64,000 nt of DNA, from contig NZ_VFYP01000001.1 of assembly GCF_006443685.1 (NCBI RefSeq), positions 2,480,001 to 2,544,000 on the forward strand, given 5' to 3'. The position numbers and the translations under genes were made by a program. The notes under the pieces were generated by a model. That model was not told the origin of the DNA. It saw only the letters and a list, made by a program, of their open reading frames with translations, and searched no databases. This DNA is from Rhizobium glycinendophyticum (GTDB lineage Bacteria; Pseudomonadota; Alphaproteobacteria; Rhizobiales; Rhizobiaceae). Within the stretch, counting starts at the first letter, position 1; every line of letters begins with the position of its first letter. Below are positions 34,472 through 45,928 of this stretch, piece by piece.

Positions 34472-34501
34472 GTAGAAAAGCCGGAGCGTCTCCGCCCCGG
34501 C
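34472..34501 (-). terminator. Rho-independent terminator of rpoD
   Basis: Read on the minus strand, GCCGG-G-GCG-GAGA-CGC-T-CCGGC forms a stem with a GAGA loop and one internal mismatch, followed by TTTTCTACT. It lies 28 bases after the rpoD stop. Confidence 0.8.
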
Positions 34502-34529
34502 CCTCAATCTCTTCGTCCTTGCGAAAGCC

Positions 34530-36593
<2,064 letters not shown>

Positions 36594-37060
36594 TTATCTC
36601 GTCGCTTTCCCTGACGTCTGATCATGCTGCGAACTGCCGGACGGATGGGAGAGCCGACCACTCACCCGGGCATATCGCTTGTCACTGACCTAACGGAGTG
36701 TTGCTTAATTCCTGATTAACTATGGGCATTGCGGTCGCAGCGCCGAACCTTCGATTGTCTGCATGACCTGTCATCATACCAGAGACCCGTCAGAACCCAC
36801 GTCACCCTTGTGTGCTTGAATTGGTGATTCCCACAATTTTTCCTGGCGTCAAGCTCTTCTGCAGCAGATACGCGGAAAATCAACAAAACAAGCCGTTCAA
36901 CGGCGTCTTTATCACCGATCTTCGCACATGTAGGACATGCGCCCCTGGAAACAAGAGGGTCGGCACGGCGGGAACAGGAGATTCGGCACGACACCGAGTG
37001 CCGCCGCCCTCGTCCTTGCAGAAATTGAGTGCGAGGAGCCTTCGAACCGGGTTCCCGCCG
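36594..37060. other. dnaG-rpoD intergenic region
   Basis: These 467 bases hold no convincing gene. Being upstream of rpoD on the minus strand, they should contain the rpoD promoter and the dnaG end. I could not single out promoter elements or a clear terminator with confidence. Confidence 0.5.
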
Positions 37061-39061
37061 TCAGTGGTGTCCGGTGGCCGCTCCCTTCACCCGGCCGGAC
37101 ATCACGCCGAACCCATCGATGATCGCTTCCTGGTTTTCCATCCGCGCCACTTCGGACTGCACCTCGTGCAGCGCGCTGATCAACTGGTCGATGCGCTCGG
37201 CATCATCTGCTTCGGTCGCCTCCGCCACCTCGCGCTCAAGTTCTTTGCGCTGACGTTTCAAGGCCCGTGCCCGCTTGTAGAGCGACAATGCCTGACGATA
37301 GCCCTCCCGGGCATCTTCGGCGGCCGCAATCTCGGTCGCGGTCCACAGCCTCGCATTGCGGATCTGCTGGTCGAGCGTCCTGAGAAGCGTGCCGTGGCCA
37401 TGCACTTCCAGCTTGCCGATCAGGACCTCACGGCTGAGGCCATGATCGGCCTCTGCCACCGCCGTCAGCAGCGACGACCAGAGTTTCTGCAGGGCCGCAT
37501 TCTCGAATTCGATCGCGGCGATCTCGTCATATTCATCTTCGAGCAGGGTCGGATGGTTGACGATGGTGAGCGCCAGCACCGTCTCTCGAAGGGTTGGTTG
37601 ATCCTGATGTCCACGCACGAGACCGGAGCGCGCGAGCCGATCCGAAATCGCACCGCGCCCGGCTGCAACCGGCCCAGGCTGACGTCCGCCAAACCGTCCC
37701 TGTCCGCCCTGCCCCTGGCCGCGCCCATTGCCTTGAAAGTTGCCACGTTCACCGCGCTGCGGCTGGCTGCCTTGGAAGAAGGCATAGAGCCTGTCGCGAA
37801 TATCCTGCTGGTAATGCCGCCGCACATTTTCATCGCCAATGACCGCCACCACCTGCTTGAGCTTGGCCTCAAGTTCCGCGCGCTTTTCCGGCGTGTCGAA
37901 GACACCGCTCGACACTTCGCGCGCCCAGACCATGGCAGCGAGCGGCTGGGCTTCGGCCATGACCCGGTCGAAGGGCGCGCGGCCGTCATGTTTGACGAGA
38001 TCATCAGGATCCTTGCCATCTGGCAGCATGGCGAACCTCACCGATTGCCCAGGCTTCAGATGGGGGAGCGCGATGTCGACGGCGCGAAACGCCGCCCGCT
38101 GCCCTGCGCCGTCGCCATCGAAGCACAACACCGGCACCGGCGTCGTCTTCCACATCAACTGCAGCTGGTTTTCCGTCAGTGCCGTGCCGAGCGGAGCGAC
38201 CGCATTCTCGATCCCCGCCTGGTGAAGCGCGATCACGTCCATATAACCTTCCACGGCAATCAGCGTCTCGGCGCCATCGGCTCCCTGCAAAGCCCTGCGG
38301 GCGCGGGAAAAGTTGTAGAGTACATTGCCCTTGTGGAAGAGTTCCGTCTCATTGGAATTGAGATACTTCGCCATGGCATCCGGCGACATGGCGCGACCGC
38401 CGAAGGCAATCACCTTGTCGCGCGACGAAAGGATCGGAAACATGATCCGGTCGCGGAAGCGGTCATAGGATACAGGGATCTCCGGGCCGTGGACGACGAG
38501 CCCACAGGCCTCGATCTGCTCCTTCGGCACGCCCTTGCCTGCCAGATACTCCTTCAGCGCATTGCGACTTTCGGGCGCATAACCCAGGCGAAACGTCTCG
38601 ATCGTCCGACCGGTCAGCCCCCGCTCCCGCAAATAGGCCCGCGCCCTAGCGCCGCTTGCCGTCTGCAACTGGTCCTGAAAGAACTGCGTCGCCATTTCCA
38701 TGACGTCCTGCAGCGTCGTGCGCTCTTTCTCGCGCCGTTCCGCCTGTGGGTCCGGCTGCGGTATCGAAATGCCGGCCATGTCAGCCACCTGCTGCACCGC
38801 CTCAACGAAGCTCAACCCTTCTAGATCGGTGAGAAATCGGAAATGATCGCCCGAAACGCCGCAGCCGAAGCAGTGGTAACGCCCCTTGCGATCCTCACAG
38901 TGAAAGCTCGGGCTCTTCTCCCCATGAAACGGGCAGCAGGCCCAGTAATCCTGCCGAGAGACATTGGTCTTCTTGCGATCCCAGGTCACACGACGGCCCA
39001 CCACGGCCGAAATCGGCACGCGGTCACGGATCTCGTCGAGGAAGTCGTTGGAAAAGCGCAT
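37061..39061 (-). CDS. dnaG: DNA primase
   Basis: This 666-residue primase makes RNA primers at the replication fork. The N-terminal CHC2-type zinc finger is visible as DYWACCPFHGEKSPSFHCED followed by YHCFGCGVSGDHF near residues 38-72. The Toprim catalytic core has LIAVEGYMDVIALHQAG near 265 and VLCFDGDGAGQRAA near 310, with metal-binding Glu and Asp residues. A Gly/Gln/Arg-rich linker near 430-455 precedes the C-terminal helicase-binding domain. The size is normal. It is upstream of rpoD on the same strand. Confidence 0.98.
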   Translation of the reverse strand: MRFSNDFLDEIRDRVPISAVVGRRVTWDRKKTNVSRQDYWACCPFHGEKSPSFHCEDRKGRYHCFGCGVSGDHFRFLTDLEGLSFVEAVQQVADMAGISIPQPDPQAERREKERTTLQDVMEMATQFFQDQLQTASGARARAYLRERGLTGRTIETFRLGYAPESRNALKEYLAGKGVPKEQIEACGLVVHGPEIPVSYDRFRDRIMFPILSSRDKVIAFGGRAMSPDAMAKYLNSNETELFHKGNVLYNFSRARRALQGADGAETLIAVEGYMDVIALHQAGIENAVAPLGTALTENQLQLMWKTTPVPVLCFDGDGAGQRAAFRAVDIALPHLKPGQSVRFAMLPDGKDPDDLVKHDGRAPFDRVMAEAQPLAAMVWAREVSSGVFDTPEKRAELEAKLKQVVAVIGDENVRRHYQQDIRDRLYAFFQGSQPQRGERGNFQGNGRGQGQGGQGRFGGRQPGPVAAGRGAISDRLARSGLVRGHQDQPTLRETVLALTIVNHPTLLEDEYDEIAAIEFENAALQKLWSSLLTAVAEADHGLSREVLIGKLEVHGHGTLLRTLDQQIRNARLWTATEIAAAEDAREGYRQALSLYKRARALKRQRKELEREVAEATEADDAERIDQLISALHEVQSEVARMENQEAIIDGFGVMSGRVKGAATGHH

Positions 39062-39162
39062 CGGTCACCTGAATTCTGATCTTCATATAGGCAGGGACGG
39101 ACGGCGACGCCAAGGCTTTCGCGCGAGATGCCCACTATTCACAGCCGTTGATCTGGATGACA

Positions 39163-39176
39163 ATTGTATATACAAT
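39163..39176. promoter_or_regulatory. Palindrome in the brnTA promoter region
   Basis: ATTGTATATACAAT is a perfect 14-bp palindrome 30 bases upstream of the brnT remnant. BrnA-type antitoxins bind palindromes to repress their own operon, so this is the probable operator. Confidence 0.6.
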
Positions 39177-39206
39177 GGATCGGGTCAGTTTTACGGACCA
39201 CGGGCG

Positions 39207-39536
39207 ATGCGCAATCTGGACGACATCCCGCAAGATGAATGGGTTTTCGAGTGGGATGAAGTCAAGCGTCTAGCGAACGTCGAAAAGCACGGTATCGACT
39301 TTCCGCGTGCCGCCGATGCGCTGTAAGGACCGCGCCTCGACATGCGCTCCGAGAGAAATGGCGAACTGCGAACCCTCGCCATATGCCCTGACACTTTGAG
39401 ACTGATCGCAGTGGTCTTTATCATGCGCGGCGAGGTTTGCCGCATCATCTCAGCAAGAGCGGCTCACGACGATGAACAAAGAAGATATCGTCAGATATAC
39501 GATCAAAGAGATCGAGGAGATGATCGCCCGCGGTGA
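39207..39536 (+). pseudogene. brnT: BrnT-family toxin, broken by an in-frame stop codon
   Basis: The frame encodes a BrnT-like ribonuclease toxin in two halves separated by TAA at 39324-39326. The first half (EWVFEWDEVKRLANVEKHGI then DFPRAADAL) is the conserved N-terminus of BrnT. After the stop, the same frame continues with GPRLDMRSERNGELRTLAI, LIAVVFIMRGEVCRIISARA and a C-terminal RRYRQIY, the rest of the domain. No frameshift is needed to join the halves, so a single substitution probably killed the gene. The downstream antitoxin is intact. A sequencing error cannot be ruled out. Confidence 0.8.
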
Positions 39537-39801
39537 AAGCCAGACCGACTGGGCGCGCGTCGATGCGATGACCGACGAAGACATCAAGCGCGCCATGCGC
39601 GACGATCCCGACTGGCAGGACTTCATGGACATCGACTGGTCCAAGGCCAAGATGGTCATCCCTGACAGGAAAAAGGCGATCTCGATCCGCCTCGATCCAG
39701 ACATCGTCGATTTCTTCCAGGCGACCGGCAAGGGTTACCAGACCCGCATCAACGCGGTCCTGCGCCACTTCGTCGACGAGCAGAAGCGCGCGAAGGGCTG
39801 A
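39472..39801 (+). CDS. brnA: BrnA-family antitoxin
   Basis: This 109-residue protein matches BrnA: a helical N-terminus, DWARVDAMTDEDIKRAMRDD in the middle, and a ribbon-helix-helix DNA-binding C-terminus (ISIRLDPDIVDFFQATGKGY then QTRINAVLRHFV). It should bind the palindrome upstream of the toxin gene. It overlaps the last part of the broken brnT frame by 65 bases. With the toxin truncated it is effectively an orphan antitoxin. Confidence 0.9.
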   Translation: MNKEDIVRYTIKEIEEMIARGESQTDWARVDAMTDEDIKRAMRDDPDWQDFMDIDWSKAKMVIPDRKKAISIRLDPDIVDFFQATGKGYQTRINAVLRHFVDEQKRAKG

Positions 39802-39857
39802 AACGCAGGACGCCGCCCGAAGGCGGCGCCAAACAGAATGTGACGGAGAACGAGAGT

Positions 39858-40310
39858 CTACTTCAACAGGTCCTTGACCACACCGGACGCCTTGCCGAAA
39901 TCCATTTGACCGGCATAGCGCTCCTTCAGCGTGCTGATGCACTTGCCCATATCGCGCAGGCCTTGAGCCCCAGTCTCGTCGATCACAGCCTTGCAAAGCT
40001 CACGCACCTTCTCTTCCGGAATCTGCTCCGGCATGAAGGACTTGATGATCTCGATTTCCTCGAGTTCCTGGGCGGCCAACTCCGGACGGGCGTTTTCCGA
40101 ATAGATCCGGGCGGATTCGTCCCGCTGCTTGATCATCTTCATCAGGATTTGCATGATTTCGTCATCGGTCACCGGATCCTTGCCGGTGCCGCGATGGGCG
40201 ATGTCACGATCCTTGATCGCCGTTTGGATCAGACGTACCGTCGAGGTACGTCTGACATCCTTGGCCTTCAGGGACTCTTTCATCGCATTGGCGAGTATAT
40301 CGCGTAGCAT
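39858..40310 (-). CDS. GatB/YqeY domain protein
   Basis: This 150-residue protein is a stand-alone YqeY domain, related to the tRNA-binding tail of the GatB amidotransferase. The motifs are MLRDILANAMKESLKAKD at the start, RTSTVRLIQTAIKDRDIAHR near 21-40, and EEIEIIKSFMPEQIPEE near 84-100. Its cellular role is not well defined but likely involves tRNA. It is divergent from carA with about 320 bases between them. Confidence 0.92.
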   Translation of the reverse strand: MLRDILANAMKESLKAKDVRRTSTVRLIQTAIKDRDIAHRGTGKDPVTDDEIMQILMKMIKQRDESARIYSENARPELAAQELEEIEIIKSFMPEQIPEEKVRELCKAVIDETGAQGLRDMGKCISTLKERYAGQMDFGKASGVVKDLLK

Positions 40311-40469
40311 TGGTCTCTCCGCGGAAAAGCCGGGGCGGACGGTGGAAATTGTGGCTTTTCCTTGTTCGTTGTTGCCTTCTCATATCCAGACAGTTTCCGC
40401 AGTGCAAACGAATTGCACAAACCATTGAAATGGCTTGAGAGAAATCCGTGAGCCGAAGACACTGACGAA

Positions 40470-40498
40470 TTGACCTCGTCGACCGATCCGTCTATTGC
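40470..40498 (+). promoter_or_regulatory. Candidate carA promoter
   Basis: TTGACC, a 17-base spacer and TATTGC resemble the sigma-70 consensus used in alphaproteobacteria. The implied transcript start is about 125 bases before the carA ATG. No attenuator was identified in the leader. Confidence 0.5.
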
Positions 40499-40630
40499 TC
40501 GGCACCTGCACGCAAATTGTCATCAGGGCTTGAAATCGCGCGTCCTCGCGCGCCCTCGATCTGCAACATAGATGGCCCTGCGACCCTGCCTCGACAAGAG
40601 GGCCGGGGCGCGGGCGAACAAGGAACGACC

Positions 40631-41836
40631 ATGACCGCGACAGCTCCCTGGACAACCCGCAAGCCGACCGCCCTCCTCGTTCTCGCCGACGGCACGGTCA
40701 TCGAAGGCCATGGCATCGGCGCAACGGGCAAGGTCCAGGCGGAAGTTTGCTTCAACACGGCATTGACCGGCTACGAGGAAATCCTGACCGACCCCTCCTA
40801 TCTCGGCCAGATCGTCACCTTCACCTTCCCCCATATCGGCAATGTCGGCACCAACGACGAAGACATTGAAGATCTGACACCGGCAGCCCGTCACGGCGCG
40901 GTCGGCACGATCTTCAAGGCCGATATCACCGAGCCCTCGAACTACCGCGCCGCCTCGCATCTCGACGCCTGGCTCAAAAGCCGAGGCGTCATCGGCCTTT
41001 CGGGCGTCGACACACGTGCGCTCACCGCCTGGATCCGGGAAAATGGCGCGCCGAATGCCGTCATTGCGCACGATCCGAACGGCAATTTCGACATCGAGGC
41101 CCTGAAGGCCGAAGCCAAGGCCTGGACCGGCCTCGAAGGCCTCGACCTCGCCAAGGTCGCCTCCTCCGGTCAGTCCTCCGTCTGGAACGAGAAGGACTGG
41201 AGTTGGACCGAGGGCCACACGACGCTCGGCGCCGATGACGCCAAGTATCACATCGTCTGCGTCGACTTCGGCGTGAAGCGCAACATCCTGCGCCTCTTCG
41301 CCGGTCTCGACTGCAAGGTGACCGTCGTTCCCGCCACCTCGTCTGCCGAGGATATCCTGGCGCTGAACCCGGATGGTGTCTTCCTGTCGAACGGCCCTGG
41401 CGACCCGGCCGCAACCGGCGAATACGCCGTCCCCGCCATCCAGAACCTGATCAAGTCGGAAAAGCCGCTCTTCGGCATCTGCCTCGGTCACCAGATGCTG
41501 GGCCTGGCGCTCGGCGGCAAGACCGAGAAGATGCATCAGGGCCATCACGGCGCAAACCATCCCGTCAAGGACTTCACCACCGGCAAGGTCGAGATCGTCT
41601 CGATGAACCACGGCTTCGCAGTCGACTCGAAGTCCCTGCCGGAAAGCGTCGAAGAGACTCACATTTCTCTGTTCGACGGCACCAATTGCGGTCTGCGCCT
41701 CAAGGGCAAGCCGGTCTTCTCCGTCCAGCATCACCCGGAAGCCTCCCCCGGCCCGCAGGACAGCCACTATCTCTTCCGCCGCTTCATCAACATGGTGCGG
41801 GAGACCAAGGGCGAACCGGCACTAGCCGAACGCTGA
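40631..41836 (+). CDS. carA: Carbamoyl-phosphate synthase small subunit
   Basis: This 401-residue glutamine amidotransferase subunit releases ammonia from glutamine for carbamoyl-phosphate synthesis, feeding arginine and pyrimidine pathways. The N-terminal CarA domain has FNTALTGYEEILTDPSYLGQ near 37-56. The class I amidotransferase domain holds the nucleophile Cys in FGICLGHQMLGLALGG near 281 and the His-Glu pair in VQHHPEASPGPQDS near 366. The start follows AAGGAAC; the frame is open back to 40517 but without conservation. carB is about 10 kb downstream rather than adjacent, as is common in Rhizobiaceae. Confidence 0.98.
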   Translation: MTATAPWTTRKPTALLVLADGTVIEGHGIGATGKVQAEVCFNTALTGYEEILTDPSYLGQIVTFTFPHIGNVGTNDEDIEDLTPAARHGAVGTIFKADITEPSNYRAASHLDAWLKSRGVIGLSGVDTRALTAWIRENGAPNAVIAHDPNGNFDIEALKAEAKAWTGLEGLDLAKVASSGQSSVWNEKDWSWTEGHTTLGADDAKYHIVCVDFGVKRNILRLFAGLDCKVTVVPATSSAEDILALNPDGVFLSNGPGDPAATGEYAVPAIQNLIKSEKPLFGICLGHQMLGLALGGKTEKMHQGHHGANHPVKDFTTGKVEIVSMNHGFAVDSKSLPESVEETHISLFDGTNCGLRLKGKPVFSVQHHPEASPGPQDSHYLFRRFINMVRETKGEPALAER

Positions 41837-41861
41837 AAAGTATCAGGCAAAGCGCGATTGG

Positions 41862-41894
41862 CGGCCCGGGTTCATCCCCGGGCCGTTTGCATTT
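41862..41894. terminator. Intrinsic terminator between carA and the MATE gene
   Basis: CGGCCCGGG and CCCGGGCCG form a perfect 9-bp stem with a six-base loop, followed by TTTGCATTT on the plus strand. It overlaps the stop codon of the convergent MATE gene. Confidence 0.7.
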
Positions 41895-43284
41895 CATGCC
41901 GGACCTTGAGGTAAAAGCGCAGACACAGCATGAAGGCAGCGCTCGCCAGCCCGACGACAAAGCCGATCCAGATCCCGATACCGCCAACGCCGAGCGGAAA
42001 TGCCAACAGCCAGGCAAGCAGGAAGCCAATTGGCCAGTAGGCAACCAGCGCCATGATCATTGGCACGCGCGCATCCTTGAGCCCCCTGAGGAGCCCGCTT
42101 GCGATCGCCTGCAGGCCATCCACCAACTGAAAGATCCCGGCAATGCCAACCAGCGGCCCGGCATAAGCAAGTACATCAGTTGCATCCGGCGTATGCTCGT
42201 TCAAGAATGCACCGGCGAGCAGATGCGGGATTGCCATGAACAGAATGCCGCCCGTGAGAGACAGGATGGCCGCAATCCCCGTCACGGTGATCGCAGCGCG
42301 CACCAGCTCCGCATAATTGCCCCGCCCATGCGCGACCCCGACCCTGACGGTCGCAGCCTGTGACAGACCAAGCGGGATCATGAATGCGATCGAGGCCAGC
42401 TGCAGTGCGATGCCATGGGCCGCCAGCTCGATGGTACCAATCCGCCCCATCAAAAGCGAAGCGCCGGTGAATAGGCTCACCTCCGCCAGCACAGTCACAC
42501 TGATCGGCAAACCCAATTGCAGGACCTCGCGAAACGCCTGCCAATCCGGACGCCAGAAGCGGATGAACAGCTCATACCGCTTCGTTTCCTCCCGCGTCTG
42601 CAGATAGGCGACCATGGCAAGAAAGCTCACCCACTGGACGATGACGGCGACGATCGCCGCACCCGTCATGCCAAGCGCCGGAAAGCCGAAATGACCAAGC
42701 ACCAGGCAATAGGCGAGGATCGCGTTGAGAACCAGAATACCAAGGGTTACCCAGAGCACGATACGCGCCCGGCCGGTCGCGCTCACCAGCGCCCGCAAGA
42801 CGGCAAAGAGCAGCGCCGGCAAGAGGCCGAACTGGATGATCCGGACGTAGCCGGCAGCAAGCGCGGCCACTTCCGGCTTCTGGCCCAGCGACAAGAGCAG
42901 CGCCTCGGCATTGTAGAAGAGCGGCGCCGTCAGAAGCGTGTAGAGGATCGCCACCCACATGCCCATGCGGATCGAGCGCCGCACCGAGATCACGTCACTA
43001 CGTCCATAGGCTTGCGCGACCATCGGGATGACGGCCATCGAGAATCCCGAACCGAAGATGAAGATGGTGAAGAAGAACTGCCCCGCCAGCACCATTGCCG
43101 CAAGCGGCACGGCACCCAGTTGCCCCACGATCACCACATCGGTCGTATGAATGCCGAGCTGCGCCAGCTGCGCCCCTATCAGCGGCACCCCGAGCGACAT
43201 CGTCGCCCGGATATGGGAGACCCAGCTACCAGCGGCGGTAGGAGGATTAACTTCGGAAAAATTGGTGGCGTGCATGACAGGCAT
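41872..43284 (-). CDS. MATE-family multidrug efflux transporter (NorM-type)
   Basis: This 470-residue inner-membrane protein has about twelve hydrophobic segments in two halves, as in MATE pumps that exchange cationic drugs for Na+ or H+. Typical family stretches are PLIGAQLAQLGIHTTDVVIV near 36-55, VIPMVAQAYGRSD near 85, and QAATVRVGVAHGRG near 290. Starts at 43284 or 43275 are both possible; the frame continues to 43386. It is convergent with carA. The substrates are unknown. Confidence 0.92.
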   Translation of the reverse strand: MPVMHATNFSEVNPPTAAGSWVSHIRATMSLGVPLIGAQLAQLGIHTTDVVIVGQLGAVPLAAMVLAGQFFFTIFIFGSGFSMAVIPMVAQAYGRSDVISVRRSIRMGMWVAILYTLLTAPLFYNAEALLLSLGQKPEVAALAAGYVRIIQFGLLPALLFAVLRALVSATGRARIVLWVTLGILVLNAILAYCLVLGHFGFPALGMTGAAIVAVIVQWVSFLAMVAYLQTREETKRYELFIRFWRPDWQAFREVLQLGLPISVTVLAEVSLFTGASLLMGRIGTIELAAHGIALQLASIAFMIPLGLSQAATVRVGVAHGRGNYAELVRAAITVTGIAAILSLTGGILFMAIPHLLAGAFLNEHTPDATDVLAYAGPLVGIAGIFQLVDGLQAIASGLLRGLKDARVPMIMALVAYWPIGFLLAWLLAFPLGVGGIGIWIGFVVGLASAAFMLCLRFYLKVRHEMQTARG

Positions 43285-43564
43285 CCGAACGAAAAAAGCC
43301 GCTTCCAGACAGGGGCTGGTCGCGGCATGTGCAGGATGGATAGGAGAAGCCCCAACAACCGGCAAGCGGAATCCACCACTGTGCAATTTAATTCGTCAAG
43401 ACTTCACGGAATTTGATGAAATTTGAGGCAGACGCAGCTCTGCTCCTTCAATGCAGCGATGGTCATCACGTGGCTCTCAGTGGGAAAACACCAGAGCCTC
43501 TTTCCTGCGGACCCACCCTGCGCCTATGCTGCCGCCGACACTCCTCATGAGAATGGCTTCCCTT

Positions 43565-44044
43565 ATGTTTGAATTGATCTGGCGCGGCATGATCATCGGC
43601 GCGGGCGCGACGGTGGCGATGGACCTCTGGGCCATCCTGCTCAGCGCCCTCTTCGGCCAATCGAAAGCGAACTGGGCACCCGTCGGTCGCTGGTTCTATC
43701 ATCTGAAGAACGGCAAGGTGTTTCACGAGAGCATTGCCGAGGCGTTACCCTATCGGCACGAAATGGCGCTCGGCTGGGTCAGCCATTATGCCGTCGGCAT
43801 CCTCTATGGAGTGGTGCTCGTTCTGATCATGGGCCAGCAATGGTTGGCGCAACCGACCTTCCTGCCGGCCTGGATCTGGGCCATCATCACCGTGGCCGCT
43901 GGATGGTTCCTCCTTCAACCGGGTCTCGGCATCGGCTGGGCCGCCTCTAAAACGCCAAACCCGACCAAGGTCCGCGCCATGAACCTCATCGCCCACACCG
44001 TCTTCGGCCTCGGCCTCTGGCTGACGGCACTTCTGCTGCGCTGA
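43565..44044 (+). CDS. DUF2938 membrane protein
   Basis: This 159-residue inner-membrane protein has about four helices and begins MFELIWRGMIIGAGATVAMD, the typical start of DUF2938 proteins. Other family stretches are WAPVGRWFYHLKNGKVFHES and GIGWAASKTPNPTKVRAMNL. The function is unknown. The frame is open back to 43451, but 43565 gives the conserved N-terminus. It is divergent from the MATE gene and convergent with the metallopeptidase gene. Confidence 0.85.
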   Translation: MFELIWRGMIIGAGATVAMDLWAILLSALFGQSKANWAPVGRWFYHLKNGKVFHESIAEALPYRHEMALGWVSHYAVGILYGVVLVLIMGQQWLAQPTFLPAWIWAIITVAAGWFLLQPGLGIGWAASKTPNPTKVRAMNLIAHTVFGLGLWLTALLLR

Positions 44045-44092
44045 TCGCAAGGACCGCCGCTTTTACAAGCCGGCGGCCTCTTCTCTCAAGCC

Positions 44093-45016
44093 TCAGATGT
44101 TGCCCGAGAACGTATCGCAGGCGCTGACATTGCCGCTGTCATAACCGCGCTTGAACCATGTCATGCGCTGGGCCGATGTGCCATGGTTGAAGGCATCAGG
44201 CACGACATAGCCCTGGCTGCGCTTCTGCAGCGTATCGTCGCCAATCTGCTGGGCCGCATTGAGCGCCTCCTCCAGATCGCCGTCGGACAGGATACCCTCC
44301 TTGTCGGCGGATTTCGCCCAGATGCCGGCATAACAATCCGCCTGCAACTCCACCCGCACGGACATCTTGTTCGCCTCGCGCTCGCCCATCGCCTGACGCT
44401 GGCGGTTGAACTCCGGCAGCACGCCGGTCAGGTTCTGCACGTGATGGCCAACCTCATGCGCAATCACATAGGCCTGGGCAAAATCGCCGGCGGCGTTGAA
44501 CTGATCGGACAACTGCCGGAAAAAGGCGGTGTCGAGATAGACCTTTCGGTCACCAGGGCAATAGAAAGGACCAGTGGCGGACGAAGCCTTTCCGCAGGCC
44601 GATCGCGTCGTACCGTCGAACAGAACGAGCTTCGGCTCCTCGTAGGTCTCGCCGGACTGCTTGAAGATCCCGTTCCAGGTCGTCTCGGTCTCGGCCAGAA
44701 CCGTGCGGACAAAGGCCGTCATCTCGTCATTCGCCGGGCCGGCGGGTCGGCTGCCGACCTGTTGCTCATAGCCGGAGCCACCGGAGACATTGCCCTCCTC
44801 CAGCACCTGGAGCATGTCGATGCCCATGGCTTTCAGAACAAAGTAGATGACCGCGAGGAAGATGATGGTGCCGATGCTGAGCCCACCGCCCCGTCGCCCA
44901 CCCATGGGAATTTGAATGCCCGAACGACCGAAGGGATTGCGCCCGAAACCGCCCCCGGAGGATTGCCCGCGCCGATCCTCGATATTGTCCGACTGACGAC
45001 GGCCCTTCCATTCCAT
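44093..45016 (-). CDS. YpfJ-family neutral zinc metallopeptidase
   Basis: This 307-residue protein matches the YpfJ/zinc-metallopeptidase family. An Arg/Gly-rich N-terminus (MEWKGRRQSDNIEDRRGQS) is followed by one membrane segment near residue 60 and a periplasmic catalytic domain. AYVIAHEVGHHVQNLTGVLP near 185 gives the HExxH zinc motif, ELQADCYAGIWA near 225 the third ligand region, and FNHGTSAQRMTWFKRGYDSG near 280 the family end. Cysteines at 150-160 and near the C-terminus may form disulphides. The ATG at 45016 follows GAGGGGA. Confidence 0.93.
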   Translation of the reverse strand: MEWKGRRQSDNIEDRRGQSSGGGFGRNPFGRSGIQIPMGGRRGGGLSIGTIIFLAVIYFVLKAMGIDMLQVLEEGNVSGGSGYEQQVGSRPAGPANDEMTAFVRTVLAETETTWNGIFKQSGETYEEPKLVLFDGTTRSACGKASSATGPFYCPGDRKVYLDTAFFRQLSDQFNAAGDFAQAYVIAHEVGHHVQNLTGVLPEFNRQRQAMGEREANKMSVRVELQADCYAGIWAKSADKEGILSDGDLEEALNAAQQIGDDTLQKRSQGYVVPDAFNHGTSAQRMTWFKRGYDSGNVSACDTFSGNI

Positions 45017-45089
45017 GATGATCCCCTCTCCGGCTGTTGCCGTCCTCAACGCCATATCAGCTTAAAGCGTTCCGTCGCGTCATCAAGCT

Positions 45090-45758
45090 TTAGCTCGTGG
45101 AATAGCCGTATTCCCCGCCACGCGTCAGCGCCCGCTGATAGGCAGGCCGCGCGCGGATGCGCTCCATCCAGCCACGGAGCACCGTCGTATCCTGTCCCTT
45201 GTCGATCCGCGTCATGCCGGCCTCGACAGGGAAGCTCATGGCGATATCGGCCGCAGAGAAATTTGATCCTGCGAACCAGCCGTCCTCGCCGACTTCCGCA
45301 ATCCAGAGCGACAGGTGATCGGCCAACTGCGGATCGATCAACTTCGAGGCGACACCTCCGGAAATCATCTTCGCAACAGGCCTGATGAAGAAGGGTACCT
45401 GGCCCGGAATGCGCGCAAAGATCAGCTTCATCACCAGAAGCGGCATGGCCGACCCCTCGGCATAATGCATCCAGTAGCGGTAGCGCAGCCGCGCATCCGT
45501 GCCTTCCGGTGGACGCAGGCTCTCGCCGCCATAGGTCTCGATTAGATACTCCATGATCGCGCCGCTTTCGGCGATTATCCGGCCGCCATCCTCGATGACA
45601 GGCGACTTGCCGAGCGGATGGATCGCCTTCAATTCCTCAGGCGCCCGGTACTCTTTCGTCCGGTGATAGACCTTGACTTGGTAGTCGAGCCCCAGTTCCT
45701 CCAGGAGCCACAGGATGCGGTGCGCGCGGGAATTGTCGAGGTAATGCACTGTGATCAT
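45090..45758 (-). CDS. Glutathione S-transferase family protein
   Basis: This 222-residue cytosolic protein has the GST layout: a thioredoxin-like N-terminal domain (MITVHYLDNSRAHRILWLLE, then LGKSPVIEDGGRIIAESGAI near 51-70) and an all-helical C-terminal domain (YRYWMHYAEGSAMPLLVMKL and NFSAADIAMSFPVEAGM near 155-170). The SRAHRILW start and missing early Cys suggest the Ser/Tyr-active type, with Ser10 the likely catalytic residue. The open frame begins at 45884, but the domain starts at 45758. The substrate is unknown. Confidence 0.9.
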   Translation of the reverse strand: MITVHYLDNSRAHRILWLLEELGLDYQVKVYHRTKEYRAPEELKAIHPLGKSPVIEDGGRIIAESGAIMEYLIETYGGESLRPPEGTDARLRYRYWMHYAEGSAMPLLVMKLIFARIPGQVPFFIRPVAKMISGGVASKLIDPQLADHLSLWIAEVGEDGWFAGSNFSAADIAMSFPVEAGMTRIDKGQDTTVLRGWMERIRARPAYQRALTRGGEYGYSTS

Positions 45759-45928
45759 CGTAAACGTCCCATTGGCAGAGACTTTCCTATCTAGCGCCGG
45801 CAACCCTATCCGTCGACGGCAGGCGCCGCGAATTGCAACCTCCGCCTCCCTGAGATTTACGGGATTGGCATCGCTTTGTGCCACGTGCCAGTATCGCCCG
45901 GGGGCGATTCAATTTGGAGGAGAATGCA

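Noticed and set aside
36812..38824. 670-codon open frame opposite dnaG
   Set aside because: It is antisense to a complete primase and is low in sense-like composition.
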